Source: Agelaius tricolor
Taxonomy: Eukaryota > Chordata > Aves > Passeriformes > Icteridae
DNA: 64,000 bases
Reading direction: 5' to 3'
NCBI GenBank assembly: GCA_023055355.1
Contig: JALJCS010000029.1
Coordinates: 5,146,001-5,210,000, forward strand
The notes beneath the pieces are model-generated. The model saw only the letters and a list, made by a program, of their open reading frames with translations, was not told the origin of the DNA and made no database searches. The position numbers were made by a program, and so were the translations under genes. This document shows, in pieces, positions 22,919-35,232 of the stretch (its first letter is position 1; each line of letters begins with the position of its first letter).

Positions 22919-23394
22919 TGTAGAGTAAAAGGTGTAAAAGAGACACATTTAGAGGGTGAGATATAGACTTTAAGGTTTTTGGTACAGGGGGGTTATGGAG
23001 ACAAGATGGAGGGATCAGGGCGTGTCTCGTCCTTCTTCTTTCTTCTTCTTGTCCTCCATCTCCTGTGGTGATGTTGGCACTTGGGGATTGGTTTATGGTG
23101 AAGGTGCACTTGCCAACATGGGTGAAAAGCATTGGGAAATAAAGGTAAATATTGTGTACGTAGATTTTAGTATAAAAAGACACGACCGCCCCGTGGGTGG
23201 GCAGAGTGCCCTTGGCTGCCTTGCAGACCAGACCTCTGTTGGGCAGACAGAAAATTTTGTAGATAAGAAACAATAAACAATCTGAAGATCAAAAAGCTGA
23301 AGAGTCCAGACTCGTCCTTTGAAACGCGGGGCACCCAAGAACCACCCTGCCCGTGTCGGGGCAGAGACAGACAGACAGACAGCCGGACCCGACA
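22919..23394 (+). mobile_element. LTR family E, solo copy
   Basis: It starts TGTAGAGTAAAAGGTG and carries GGAGACAAGATGGAGGGATC, TATA-like AGTATAAAAAGACACG at about 23169, AATAAACAATCTGAAGATC at about 23273, a GTCCAGACTCGTCC U5-like part and CCCGACA at the end. The order U3, TATA, AATAAA, U5 is that of a class III-like avian LTR. The family name is not assigned. No internal region or clear target-site duplication is present. Confidence 0.75.
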
Positions 23395-25678
23395 GCATCC
23401 CACAAAGGCAGGAACCAAACTGGCAGGGCTGGGGTCACAATTTAGGAGCAGCCCCTGCCCAGGCTGGAGAATTCCCAGTTTTCCCATTGCTTTCCTCTCC
23501 ACACATCATTTTTAGGGCCGCGCGTTCATTTCTGTCCTGGAGCAAGCAGGGAACGCAGCTGGGAGCTCAGCCCTGCAAGAGCAACTCCTAAATTATAAAT
23601 TATCCCCAATTCCAGCCAGCCAGGAGCTGCTGGGATTCACTTCTGCTTTTCCAGCTGCCAATTAGAGGGAAAAGGCAAAAAAAAAAGAAAAATAAAAAAG
23701 TCTCATTCTTCACTTGCAAGTTCTTCAGGGAGACCTGAGGGAAAGTGAAATTTGGCCCCTTCATTCCAGCTGCAAAGAGAGCTCTGGGGATTTTGGAAGG
23801 AGTTTTGAGTGAGTTAGAGGTGGGATTTCTGAGTTTTTATGTGATGTGGTTTATTTTTTGTATTTTCTGTAGAGGTAAGAAGGGTGAGTTTGGTTTACAT
23901 CTTCACTGTGTGGTTTAGAAGGTCACAAGGCTTCTCTAGTTATAAGATTTTTTAATTAATTAAATATTGTTAACAAGGATATTTGTGGTTTTGACTTAAT
24001 TTTTAAATATCTCATTTTATGGACTTCTTGTCTAAGTTTTTTAGCTAATCATGTTATGACACACTAATTTATAGTATCACACTTTAAACTTCTTGTTTAT
24101 TTTTGTAACTACTTCTATTTTTCTATATCTTAAACTCTAAAACTCTAAATTTTCTTCTACTTAACACGTTTCTGCTTTAAATTATAAATTTACATTCTCA
24201 CCTTAAACACTTAAGTTCAGAAATCTTTTCTAAAGTCTCAAATCAAACGCTGTGTTTAAACTTTAGCTTTTACACCCAAAATTCCGAGAATTCCCTTAAT
24301 TTCAGATTCCTACAGAGAGCAGAGGGATTTATCTCCCCTCCCACCATCCACAAATTGGAATGTGAGGACTGGGGCAGGAAGAAAGAAAATCCAAGAAGAA
24401 ACTGAGCAGCTCCTGGTGGTTGGGACGGGGACCCAAGGGATTTTATGGGATTTCAGAGATCTTTGAGCATCACCTCAATCCCCTTGGGCAGAATTGTCCC
24501 TGCTGGGGATGGGTGGAAAATGCAAATCCAGCATTGTCCAGGAGAGTCTGGCTGTGCCCTCTCACCCCAAAAATGGATTTCCCTGCTCTCCTGGGAATCC
24601 CAGTGCACTCACACCCTGCTCCTGGAAAACGCTACCCCAAAATCCTTTTCTGTTTGCCAGCCCATACTGTACAAGTTAGGCTGCTCAAACAGCTGCACAG
24701 AAAAACAAAAAGCTGGTTCAGCTGCTCACAAGGGTGAGTTCACAATCTGTCAGCTCATAATTGCTGCACAAACATAAAAGGAGCTCCTCAGAAATGGGGT
24801 TTTTTCCTGAGACCCAGTGCTTCTGTTAAAAATGCACGTCCCAGGCTTTGTTCCCATTTCCTTCTGTATTTTTTTTTTAATTGCCATGTGACCAAATTTA
24901 GTTTCAAATAAATCAGAAGACAAAATTTGTCTCAGTACCTGCGAGTGCTGAAGCAGAGAAATTAAAGCACGATTAAGCTGTGGAGAACTTGAACACAGGA
25001 ACATTAATTTTCCCTCTGAACCATTTCCATGCAGCATTCTTGGTTTAGATGGTTTAGATTATTGGTTTAACGTTTTCCACAGAAGAAATGAATATTCCTC
25101 AGGTTGTGGAGGTCAGGACAGATTTGAAGGAAACTTTTAACAGATTTTTATTTTCTCCAGTTCAATCCTCTTTGTTGAAACACTCAGAATTTCTCCAGTG
25201 AACCATTCCACTCTGCCCTGACTCATTTTTACTGCAGGCTGCCCACTTAAAACAAGGAAAAATATAAAAAAAAACCCAGATGGGTAATTGGAAGCAAAAA
25301 AACCCCAAAAAAAGCCCTCATGCCCTGACAACAGAGCTGGGCAAAACAGACTTGGCAGCAAAAGGCTGTGGAAGCTTTGAGGTTTCTTTCCTCAGGAAAT
25401 AAACCCATTATCTAAACCCTGCATGCTGCAAATGCCTCTATCTTCACTTGGCAGACTCGGGGCTGAATTCAGTGAAACTTTGGGTATCAGCTGCCCTTGC
25501 AATCCTCAACACTTCCACAGGGAGAAGAATCAAAGATGTTAAGGCAACCCAGGCTGTCTGGCACGGCCCTTTCTGATGGGATAAGATCATTTATTCACCT
25601 ATTTTCAACCTCTGACACCGCTCCTGAGAGGTGAAAATCCCGAACTCACATTTTCAAATTCCAGTCTGATGTGGTGGG
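23395..25678. other. Non-repetitive stretch, AT-rich in the middle
   Basis: 23930-24270 is strongly AT-rich with few repeats. The rest has no gene or element that could be supported. Frames around 24420-24777 (105-110 codons) show no domain. Confidence 0.45.
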
Positions 25679-25738
25679 CCCATAAATTCAGGTCCCATAA
25701 ATTCGGGTCCCATAAATTCAGGTCCCATAAATTCAGGT
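25679..25738. repeat. 15-bp direct repeat, 4 units
   Basis: Four copies of CCCATAAATTCAGGT, one with CGGGT. Confidence 0.95.
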
Positions 25739-25977
25739 GTAGCCTCAGCTCCTTGGGGTGACCAAATCAAATATTTTTCATCAATATGCCTCTGAGAAGG
25801 ATTTTTCTCTTCCTATTCATAGTGCCACTCAGATTTTTAAGTGAGTTACCTCCTGCACTGTTGAGGAACCTTTTCACTCTGCCATTTTCTGAGAAACTGG
25901 GTTCAGTACTGAAGATTAGGCCTGATTTATAACCCAGCCAGGGCCTTCCAGCAATAAAAATATTTGCAAAAAACACA

Positions 25978-26774
25978 CCTGAGGAAAAAGGGCCCCATCT
26001 CCCTTTTGAGCTGTCTGGATTTACCCAAGAGGATGACAACAGTCTGCTCTCCACCTTTCAATCTCATCTCAGCATTTGGCAGCTTTAGGGCTGCACTTCC
26101 AACCCTTCATCCTCAGATTTTACCTTTTTCCCTTCATCCTCAAATTTTACCTTTTTCCCTTCATCTCAAATTTTAACTTTTTTGTCAGAAAAGGCTGAGC
26201 TTTGTGCCAAGTTCTGCACCAATAAAAGCCCGGTGAGGCTCCAGATTTAAACTCAGAGCACAAAAAGCTGATTCTGCTTCGTTGTGCATTGGGGAGGGGA
26301 AATAAATCCCAGCTCAGGGCAGAATCAGGAGCTGCCCTCTTGAGCCGGAATTCAAGTTATTTTTCAATGTAATGGCCTGAGGAAAAAGGGCCCCATCTCC
26401 CTTTTGAGCTGTCTGGATTTATCCAAGAGGATGACAACAGTCTGCTCTCCACCTTTCAGTCACATCTCAGCATTTGGCAGCTCTAGGGCTGCACTTCCAA
26501 CCCTTCATCCTCAGATTTTATCTTTTTCCCTTCATCCTCAGATTTTACCTTTTTCCCTTCATCTCAAATTTTAACTTTTTTGTCAGAAAAGGCTGAGCTT
26601 TGTGCCAAGTTCTGCACCAATAAAAGCCTGGTGAGGCTCTAGATTTAAACTCAGAGCACAAAAAGTTGATTCAGCTTAGTTGTGCATTGGGGAGGGGAAA
26701 TAAATCCCAGCTCAGGGCAGAATCAGGAGCTGCCCTCTTGAGCCGGAATTCAAGTTATTTTTCAGAGTAATGGC
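25978..26774. repeat. 398-bp tandem duplication, 2 copies
   Basis: Copy 1 spans about 25978-26376 and copy 2 about 26377-26774. Both start CTGAGGAAAAAGGGCCCC and end TTCAAGTTATTTTTCA plus AATGGCC. Matching words lie 398 bases apart throughout and only scattered substitutions are visible (a few percent), so the duplication is fairly recent. Each copy contains a short CCTTCATCCTCAGATTTTAC internal repeat. Confidence 0.95.
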
Positions 26775-27528
26775 CACAATTGAGGGCTTTTGTTTTAAAG
26801 TCAGGCAGAGAAAAGAATCCCAACATCTCCACTGTGGCCCTGTGGTCATTGCCACTGAGGCCAGGAAAAGCAAAAATCTCAAATTCTTCAATTGCATCAG
26901 ACACAGGCAGGCAGCAGCGAACAATAAATACCAGAGACAGAAAAGTTCACCAGGCCTCAAGGCTTCCTCTTGCAAGGGCTGGGGTGTTAAATAATAAATG
27001 GGAGATTAATACAGCTCTCCATCAGCAGGGCAGGCCCTGGGGGAGAGCTCGGGCATGGAGGCTGATTTTATTAGAGCCATTTGGAATATTCCCGGTGTCT
27101 GCTCCATCCCAAACCCACCCCACCCGGATAAACACAGCGTCCAAATTTAGCTCTCTCATCTCCCTCCCCTTCCCAGCACTCCCACAAACAAAACCTCGGT
27201 TAAAATAAAAAAAAAAATAAAATAAAATAAAAATAAATTTGCAGCAGCAAAGAGAACAAAGAGAGTGAGAAAGCAGCAGGATATCAAGGGTGTTGCTCCT
27301 GCTAAGCAGCAGAAGTGCTCCCCTTCAAAATGAGATGAGAAAATTCCAGTGTGAGAGGAGGAATTGCCTGGAGCACATGAGGAGAGCAGCTCTTGTTTTG
27401 GGGCTTTTTTCAACTTTTTCTGCCACATTTCTGCCTAAACTCCCCTTGAGCACCACCAGCCCACCCAAGGCTGCTTTACCCCATCTCCCCTCCAAGCACA
27501 TTCCCAAACCCCTCTGAGCCCCTGCAGG
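26775..27528. other. Non-repetitive stretch with A-rich tract
   Basis: Only an AAATAAAATAAAATAAA tract at about 27204-27238 stands out. No gene support. Confidence 0.5.
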
Positions 27529-27991
27529 ATTATCCAACACAGAAATTCCCATTATCCAACACAGAAATTCCCATTATCAAACACAGAAACTCCCATTATC
27601 CAACACAGAAATTCCCATTATTAAACACAGGAATTCCCATTATCAAACACAGAAATTCCCATTATCCAACACAGAAATTCCCATTATTAAACACAGATAT
27701 TCTCATTATCCAACACAGAAATTCCCATTATCCAACACAGAAATTCCCATTATAAAACACAGATATTCCCATTATCAAACACAGAAATTCCCATTATCCA
27801 ACACAGAAATTCCCATTATCCAACACAGATATTCCCATTATAAAACACAGATATTCCCATTATCCAACACAGAAATTCCCATTATCCAACACAGAAATTC
27901 CCATTATCCAACACAGATATTCCCATTATCAAACACAGATATTCCCATTATCAAGCACAGAAATTCCCATTATCAAACACAGAAATTCCCT
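27529..27991. repeat. 22-bp minisatellite, about 21 units
   Basis: Units read ATTATCCAACACAGAAATTCCC with variants ATCAAACAC, ATAAAACAC and GATATTCCC. The variants are interspersed rather than graded. Confidence 0.96.
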
Positions 27992-29319
27992 TTCAAATGC
28001 TTCCTATTCCATCCAGATCTGCTGCTGCCCTGGAGAGGCTTCAAAGGAGGAATCTTTTTTGGGTTTAAACGAGGTGATTTTGTGTGTGTGTCACCTGGGG
28101 AGCCCTGTCAGAGGCAGAAGTGGAGCTCAGCTCAATTCCTGCTGCATCCTTTAACTGCCTGATGGTGAAATTTTAGTTTCTCGCAATTCATTGTCCAGCC
28201 AGGGACTGAAATAGAGCTAATAGGCCGCTGTTCCTTTTTTATTATTCCTTTGGAAAGGAAAATCTCTGCCTAAAACCCCAAAAATCCAAGCTCCTTTGCT
28301 GTGGCTTCCTCCCATTGCTGCAGGGAGAATGAAGGATTGATAAAATGGTAGAAAGCTGAACAAATAAATGTGATTTCAGTCCTGGAAGTCAAACCCTCCC
28401 CAGTTCCCAAGGGGTTCAAGGTGCAGGCCCTAAATGGTGTGGCTGGAGTGCAGATGGACTCAGCTGGAAGCACAGAAATTCCTTTTTATCCAAGGGGGAA
28501 ACCTCCCTGTCCTCTCCCTTCCATCTCCCCACGGGGTTATTGCACATTCTGGTTATTGCAGAGCACTCCAGCCTCCCTGCTTCCACCAGGAAAGGGAAAT
28601 CCCTTGTTCCACAGGAGCTGGGCAATTCCTTGTTCCAGTAAATTCGGGATGCAGCAGCCCCCAGCCCCGCTGGGAGCTGCAGTGAGGGGTGAAGGAGCTG
28701 AAATCCAGGATGAGAATTTCCTCCCTGACCCTCATTTCCTCATGGATTGGCTTTTCCTTGCACACACGGAGGCAGAAAGTGTTGTCCCTGTTGCAAACAT
28801 CCAGAATTATTCTTTAAACTTTTAAACCTAATAACTGATAAAAAATAAATATAAAATGAGAGAGTTATGGCAAGCTAAAGAAATCCAGTCCTTAACACAA
28901 TATACCTGGGAGAAATAATCCAGTGCAGCAGCAAATTTGCTTCTTCTGGAGATAAAGATTGGATTACTTCAGTAGGAGGCAGAGAAAACTGGATATGAAA
29001 TCTGAGGATTGTCCTAATGCAATGCAAGAGACAAGCCCTTACATGGGAGGATTGGGAGACAAAAAGCACTCGCCTGTCTCAAGAAAAAACGCTGCAGAAG
29101 CCTGGCAGGAAAAATTCCCTTCAGTTCCTCCAGGATGAAGTGCAGGATTTGAATTTTAAGCTTTCCAGTACAAGACATTTCCATGCAAATTCTTTATTCT
29201 GTTGTCTGGATCCAGACTAGCTGAGGCTGAGATTATTTATTCATTTTTCACCCAATGGAAAGGGTTAATATTGCACAGTTTCCTGGGGTGACAGCATTTC
29301 AGTCTGTTGAACAGCAAAG
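27992..29319. other. Non-repetitive stretch, nothing recognised
   Basis: About 1.3 kb. A 151-codon plus frame at 28370-28825 has no domain, no codon bias that I can judge and no splice context; it is treated as chance. Confidence 0.45.
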
Positions 29320-29612
29320 TAAAATATTCACAGCAATCAGTCTGGGAGATCTATCAGGAAAATAAAATATTCACAGCAATCAATCATGAGGATCTATCAG
29401 GAAAATTAAATATTCACAGCAATCAATCTGTGAGGATCTATCACGAAAATTAAATATTCACAGCAATCAATCATGAGGATCTATCAGGAAAATAAAATAT
29501 TCACAGCAATCAATCATGAGGATCTATCAGGAAAATAAAATATTCACAGCAATCAATCATGAGGATCTATCAGGAAAATAAAATATTCACAGCAATCACT
29601 CTGTGAGGATCA
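29320..29612. repeat. 43-bp minisatellite, about 7 units
   Basis: Units contain TATTCACAGCAATCAATCAT, GAGGATCTATCAGGAAAAT and AAAA, with CTGTGAGGATC variants in three units. Confidence 0.93.
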
Positions 29613-29783
29613 ATCAACAAAACAAGACCCAGAGAAACCAACAGTTCCCCAGCCTGACTCATTCTCCCAGTTTAGGTTTTGGGGTTTTTAGTGTGCTGTG
29701 GATGGAGGCACAGGGGCACAGGGGCTGTCCTGGGTTTCTCCTTCATGCTTCTTCTTCCTTTTTCTTGGGTTTGGGTGGCATTT

Positions 29784-30000
29784 TGTAATTGGGCAGGAAA
29801 GTCCACATTGTGGGCTCTGTGGGATCAGTTATTGGGTTAAAAGGGAAAATAATCCAGGTGTCAGCTCTTAATTGGATGGTTTAGTCTTAAAAGACCTTGG
29901 AACAGGAGATTGTGGCCATTTTGTGCCTTGCTGCAGAGCTCATGGTTGTGAGGCTGTTTTAGTGATAAGAAATAATAAATAAACACCTGAGTCTGAACAT
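29784..30000 (+). mobile_element. Possible LTR 3' portion (family G)
   Basis: The stretch AATTGGATGGTTTAGTC, TTAAAAGACCTTGGAAC, GTTGTGAGGCTGTTTTAGTG and AAATAATAAATAAACACCTG has the order TATA-like, spacer, AATAAA expected of an avian class III LTR. The limits are approximate and only one copy is present. Confidence 0.45.
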
Positions 30001-31311
30001 GAACCAGTGCCTCAAGTGCCTTCAATCCAGACCCAGAGAAACAGATGCACCTCCCTACTAAACCCCAAAACTCCAAGTTGTTCACCCTGTGCCAAACTCC
30101 ACCACTGTCTATTTTCACACACTCATAGATTCCAATTCATCCCAAAGCCTTGGCAGCTTTCCCCGTGGATGAGGGTTAAAAGCAGTGTTCTCCTGGGGCT
30201 CAGGACACCTCAGCACAGGCAGAGGAATATTCCCTGAGCCCCGGGTTCCAACGAGGCAGGGTCACTCTGAGATTTCTGCCGTAATTCGCTTTTTCTCCAT
30301 CCTTCCCTCGGGATTTGGGAGACCCAGAGCAGCCTCTTGGCTGACGGGAGTTTGGGTGGCAAGAAGCATAAAGCTGTGTCTGCTGGAATCAAAAAGGGCT
30401 CAGCCAGCCTCCAGAGAGCAGAAGGAAAATTAGGAGGAGGTTGGGAGCCCTGGGGGGCAGAACTTGTAGCAGGCAGGGCCAGCAGCTCAGCCCTTGCTTT
30501 GACTGCTAAAGGTTGTGGCAGCTGCAGGTCTGCCAGCCTGCAACAATCCCAATTATTTCCAGTGCTGTGGCAAATTATGGACCTTCCAAGGAGGAGTCTG
30601 TGCCAAACCATCTTTTCATAGCTACAGGGGATGCAGCAAATGTGGAGGGATGAATTCTTTCTGCTGGTATTACCCGGGCTTGTGTTCCTGCTGCAGATGG
30701 GCCCTGCTAGGCTTTGTTACATAAGCCCAGCCACTGCTTTCCCAGAGGCTGAATTTCTCTTTTTATAGGAAAAAAAAGGTTGAATTTCCCTTTTTATAGA
30801 AAAAAAAACCCAGGCAGATGCACTCCCCAGGCTGAGCAGGGGGGAAGTGAAGCTCTATCACATCAGTGTAGTGAGAATCTGCATTACCTTGACAATTTTC
30901 TGTCACAGGCTCCAGCCCTTCCAGCCTCCTTCAGCAGATCTGAGTTTATTTATCTGAACTGGAAAAGGGAATGAGCTTTGCTACATTTTGCTCTGCAAAA
31001 AAACGGGGGCAGGAGAGAAGTTTTGAATAAAAAATCCACAGGGCTCAACCCAGCCTCTGAAAAATAAGGAGGGATTTTGAAGCAGGTGATGTTAAATTTG
31101 AATTTATACAGATCTTGTCCCCCAAATGAAACCCCAAAACACTTTGTAGAAGCATCTTGATTTTTAATCAGCTTCTGAAGGCAGGGTAGTGTTGGTGCCT
31201 TGTGCAGGCTGGCCTAGAGCAGAGGTTGGACAGAGCTAAAGAATAAAGCAGGGATTTATTCAAAGGCCTCAATGGATCCACCTTGGGCAGCACAAGAGCC
31301 CAACCAGGGCT
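30001..31311. other. Mostly non-repetitive stretch
   Basis: It holds the cysteine-rich frame described separately and a 33-bp duplication TTGAATTTCCCTTTTTATAG at about 30746-30802. Nothing else supported. Confidence 0.45.
30503..30724 (+). other. Cysteine-rich open frame, unassigned
   Basis: The frame is open from 30503 to a stop just after 30721 and has no ATG at its start, so it would have to be an exon. Ten cysteines fall in about 50 residues with spacing C-x7-CC-x10-C-x10-C-x2-C-x6-C-x6-C-x-CC, followed by a short hydrophobic end and a stop. A possible acceptor is TTATTTCCAG at 30552-30561, which would still leave nine Cys. The pattern does not match defensin, hepcidin, WAP or Ly6 spacing as I know them. 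It may be chance in a TGC/TGT-rich stretch. Codon conservation in other birds would decide. Confidence 0.2.
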
Positions 31312-31505
31312 GCACCCAAGATGAACCCAAATGGTCCCAAAATGATCCCAAGATGAACCCAAAATGGTCCCAAAATGCACCCAAGATGAACCAAAATGGT
31401 CCCAAAATGAACCCAAGATGAACCAAAATGGCCCCAAAATGCACCCAAAATGAACCCAAAATGGTCCCAAAATGCACCCAAGACGAACCAAAATGGTCCC
31501 AAAAT
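31312..31505. repeat. 33-bp minisatellite, about 6 units
   Basis: Units alternate CCCAAGATGAACC and AAAATGGTCCCAAAATG. Minus frames rich in Trp/Phe/His/Gly (107-165 codons) are repeat artefacts. Confidence 0.9.
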
Positions 31506-32246
31506 GCCCGAGCGCTCCCGGGGTCTCTCCCTTGGATCAGTTCTGCTCCATTTGCATCTTGCAGTTCATTGTCCCATTCCAGCTTTAGCCCCTGCAGTCC
31601 CATCCTTGTTTTTCTCTCTCCAGCCCACGGTGTTTGTGCTCCTGGGCTGAGATTTGGATCATTTGTCCTTGGTGCCCAGCTGGAGCAGGAATTGTTTTGT
31701 GTCCCTGCTCTGTGCCCAGAGCTCAGCATGCCCTGATGTGAACCCAGACCCACACACTAAAGCAGCACAGAATGTGAAAAATAGAAAATCCAAAACCTGA
31801 GGCAGCTCAGGGTGGGGAATTCTGTGTCCCCCTGGGAAAGAACACAACCTCCCTGCTGGGGCAGGTCTGTCCTGGTGGGAATCTCTGGCTCAGGCACAGC
31901 TTTAGTGTTAACATCTTGGGGTGCAGAGATCAGCTCTTCCCTCATTTTTTACTCACACCCACAGCAGCTCTTCATCCCCACCTTCCAGCTCAAATTTGCT
32001 TTTCTCTCATGCTCACACCCTTCCCAGCCAGTCTGACACAAAGCACTTTGGCCCAAAAAGCAAAGGATTGCCTGGATCTTGTTCACTGCACAACTCCTGG
32101 CTCATTTTGCCTGCAGGGGTTTTTTGTTGCATCCAGCACAGACAAGAGCCCAGGTTTGTGTCAGGTGTTTGCAGGGGGCTGGAGGACACTGCTGTGACAG
32201 CTGGGAGCAGCTGAGGCTTCCCTGCCATCTGTTCCCTGTGTCCCTG
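31506..32246. other. Non-repetitive stretch, nothing recognised
   Basis: About 0.74 kb with no supported gene or element. Confidence 0.45.
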
Positions 32247-32655
32247 AGCAGGGAATGGCCACTCCAGGAGCTTCTTCATCCTTGTGCAGGGAATGGCCAC
32301 TCCAGGAGCATCTGTTCCCTGTGTCCCTGAGCAGGGAACAGACACTCCAGGAATTTCTTCATCCTGGCTTTGCAGGGAATGGCCATTCCAGGAGCTTCTT
32401 CATCCTTGTGCAGGGAATGGCCACTCCAGGAGCATTTTCATCCTGGCTTTGCAGGGAATGGCCATTCCAGGAGCTTCTTCATCCCTGAGCAGGGAATGGC
32501 CATTCCAGGAGCTTCCTCATCCTTGTGCAGGGAATGGCCATTTCAGGAGCATTTTCACCCTGTGTCCCTGAGCAGGGAATGGCCATTCCAGGAATTTCTT
32601 CATCCTTCTGCTGGGAATGGCCATTCCAGGAGCATTTTCATCCTGGCTTCGCAGG
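32247..32655. repeat. Minisatellite of about 40-50 bp, about 10 units
   Basis: GCAGGGAATGGCCATTCCAG and its CACTCCAG variant recur about ten times. They are joined by GAGCTTCTTCATCCTTGT, GAGCATTTTCATCCTGGCT or TGTCCCTGA, so units come in at least three length classes. The core GGAATGGCCATTCC is a perfect palindrome in the CATTCC variant. Confidence 0.92.
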
Positions 32656-33464
32656 GCCCCAGGAATTTTCTTCGGAGATCAAACTCTGGCATTTGGCACC
32701 AGGACTGGAGCTCGTTTTGCACCCACAGCACCCCCAAGGGGTTTGTTAAGCAGCACCAGGGCAGGTCACAAGCACTGTAGGACAAAGAGCAACCAATGTT
32801 TCCTTTGGGTGAAATAACCCAGCTGACAAGACAAAATCTTTGAAATAAAGCAAAAAATAACCTCATTCAGAAGTGCCATCAACACCAATCACCAGGCTCT
32901 CACTCCTCCATGCCATAAATGCATCTCATGCTCACCCAAAGCCATGAAGAAGAAATCCAACATAAATAATCTACCCTCAGAATTTCTGGGGTCCGTTTAA
33001 AAGTCTTTATTCACTCGTTAACCCAGGCAGGCCTTGCTTAACTTCTACTTCCAGATAAAAATCATGACCCAGAAAAAAATTTTTGCTGTGGGAAGCAGCA
33101 ATGTTCGTAATTGAAGTGCAGGAGAAGGAAAGATAAAAGCACTGGGGAAAGGCATTAAGTTCCTTTGGAGGCCTGGGGAGAAACATATTTAAGCTTTAAT
33201 GTGGAATGACATGTGCAGACTTAATAAAGAGTTGTTAGATCATGATCCAGCTTCCTGCATCCTCTGCCCTGAATTCCAAGCATGAAGCACCAGGCTCTGG
33301 TCAGAAACACTTCTGCTTTCTCTTTAGGGGCATTGGGTTTCTTTGCCAGGACATTTTGGTTTTTTTTTTAATCTCTGCTCATCCTGTGCAGCAATTCCTT
33401 TATCTCCTGGGTAAGCTCCTGCAAAGAAATGAGCTGTAATTCCTGCCCTTTCCTCCTTGGCCCT
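32656..33464. other. Non-repetitive stretch, nothing recognised
   Basis: About 0.8 kb, no supported gene or element. Confidence 0.45.
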
Positions 33465-34091
33465 TGTGAAAAATGTGTATTTTATGATTGGCTTTTCACA
33501 AATATTCAAATGAATATTATATGTGTTGTGTTAGAAAGTGATGCTGTATTAATTTTCTTAAGTAGTGTGTTAAATACAGTTTTAGGTTATAACATAATGT
33601 GAAAATAGAAACTGTGCTATGTAGGGTACTTTTTTTCCTAAAGAAAGGACTCACACTGAGATAGCAGCCACAGGACACCTGAATCTTTCAGAGAAAGAGA
33701 ATTTATTGCCCCATTATCAGAAGAAATGAACTTCTTCCTGCCTTGCTCAGCGCTGAAGACACCCTTAGGATTCAGAGGAAGCAGCTGACACTGCCCAGCC
33801 AGAATCCTGTGTTGGAATGGAATTTCTGCATCATGGATGAGGTGTATGAATATGCAACAGGCTGTTGCTTGTAAGGGTTAATCCTCTGTTAACGTGGGGC
33901 CTTTTTCGGGCTTGTTTTGCCCAGAAAGAGGCACCCAGACTGTCCATAACTCTTTGTTTCTATTGTCTCATATTGGCCTAAGTCTAACTGTCCAAAATTT
34001 TTATTACTCTAATTATATTACTATTTTTATAACCATTTTATTACTATTAAACTTTTAAAATTTTAAAAACAAGTGATTGGAGTTTTTCACA
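33465..34091 (-). mobile_element. LTR family C, solo copy
   Basis: The copy runs from TGTGAAAAATG to TTTTTCACA. It is homologous along its length to 8798-9389 and, inverted, to 42538-43141. The minus strand carries GGGGCAATAAATTCTC. It is longer than the 8798 copy mainly through GCGCTGAAGACACCCTTAG near 33750 and extra sequence near its right end. A CCCT/GCCC flank pair does not make a clean target-site duplication. Confidence 0.87.
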
Positions 34092-34227
34092 GCCCACGAA
34101 CCTTTCCCAGACTTTTTCCTTCAAATCCTTCCCAGACTTTTTGCTTCCCAGGGTGTGTCGGGCAGCACTGGAAATGTTACTGGCTACATTTCACAGTTCA
34201 TTATCAGAGCACTTGGACCTCTCCAGG

Positions 34228-34940
34228 AAAACTTCACATTTCCTTGGTGTCTTTCCTTCCATTTCCTTGGTGTCTTTTCCTTTCATTTCCTTCGTGTCTT
34301 TTCCTTCCATTTCCTTGGTAACTTTCATTTCCTTGGTGTCTTTCCTTTCATTTCCTTGGTGTCTTTCCTTCCATTTCTTGGTGTCTTTCCTTCCATTTCC
34401 TTCGTGTCTTTTCCTTTCATTTCCTTCGTGTCTTTTCCTTTCATTTCCTTCCTGTCTTTCCTTTCATTTCCTTCGTGTCATTCCTTCATTTCCTTGGTTT
34501 CCTTCCTTTCATTTCCTTGGTGTCCTTCCTTTCATTTCCTTGGTAACTTCCATTTCCTTGGTGTCTTTCATTTCCTTGGTGTCTTTCCTTTCATTCCTTC
34601 GTGTCTTTCCTTCCATTTCCTTGGTGTCTTTTCCTTCCATTTCCTTGGTGTCTTTCCTTTCATTTCCTTGGTTTCCTTCCTTCCATTTCCTTGGTAACTT
34701 TCATTTCCTTGGTGTCTTTCCTTTCATTTCCTTGGTGTCTTTCCTTCCATTTCCTTGGTGTCTTTCCTTTCATTTCCTTGGTGTCTTTCCTTCCATTTCC
34801 TTGGTGTCTTTCCTTTCATTTCCTTGGTGCCTTTCCTTCCATTTCCTTGGTGTCTTTTCCTTCCATTTCCTTGGTTTCCTTCCCTTCATTTCCCTGGTGT
34901 CTTTCCCTTTCATTTCCTTGGTGTCTTTTCTTGCTTTTCT
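34228..34940. repeat. 23-24-bp pyrimidine-rich minisatellite, about 30 units
   Basis: Units read TTTCCTTGGTGTCTTTCC plus TTTCAT or TTCCAT, with CTTCGTGTC and CTTGGTAAC variants. Length changes of one base shift frames, producing overlapping Phe/Ser/Leu/Pro-rich frames of up to 321 codons on the plus strand. Variants such as TTGGTAACTT recur at irregular spacing. Confidence 0.95.
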
Positions 34941-35232
34941 CCGGCCCTTTCAGACACAGCCAGATGGAAACAGCATTAAAGCCAAGTGGCTGCTGTGTGT
35001 AAGAAACAAAAAAAGTTTAGAATTCCTTGTAACTTCCACGGGATGTGAAATTAAAATAAAAAATACTTGCATTGATGCCGAATGTTTTTTATTATTTTGG
35101 GGTTAGGGTTGGCTGTAAATTCCTCTTTGCAGGAGGTTCCAGCTCGGCAGGGGCTCCACCTGCTGGGACACGGGACAGCCTCGGGCTGCCGGACGAGAAT
35201 GAAAAATACACAACGAGAAATGATCGTATTTT

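Noticed and set aside
28370..28825. 151-codon plus frame in non-repetitive sequence
   Set aside because: No domain, no signal peptide, no splice support; an equally open frame lies on the opposite strand.
35096..35112. Telomere-like GGGGTTAGGGTTGG
   Set aside because: Only about two imperfect units; not an interstitial telomere.
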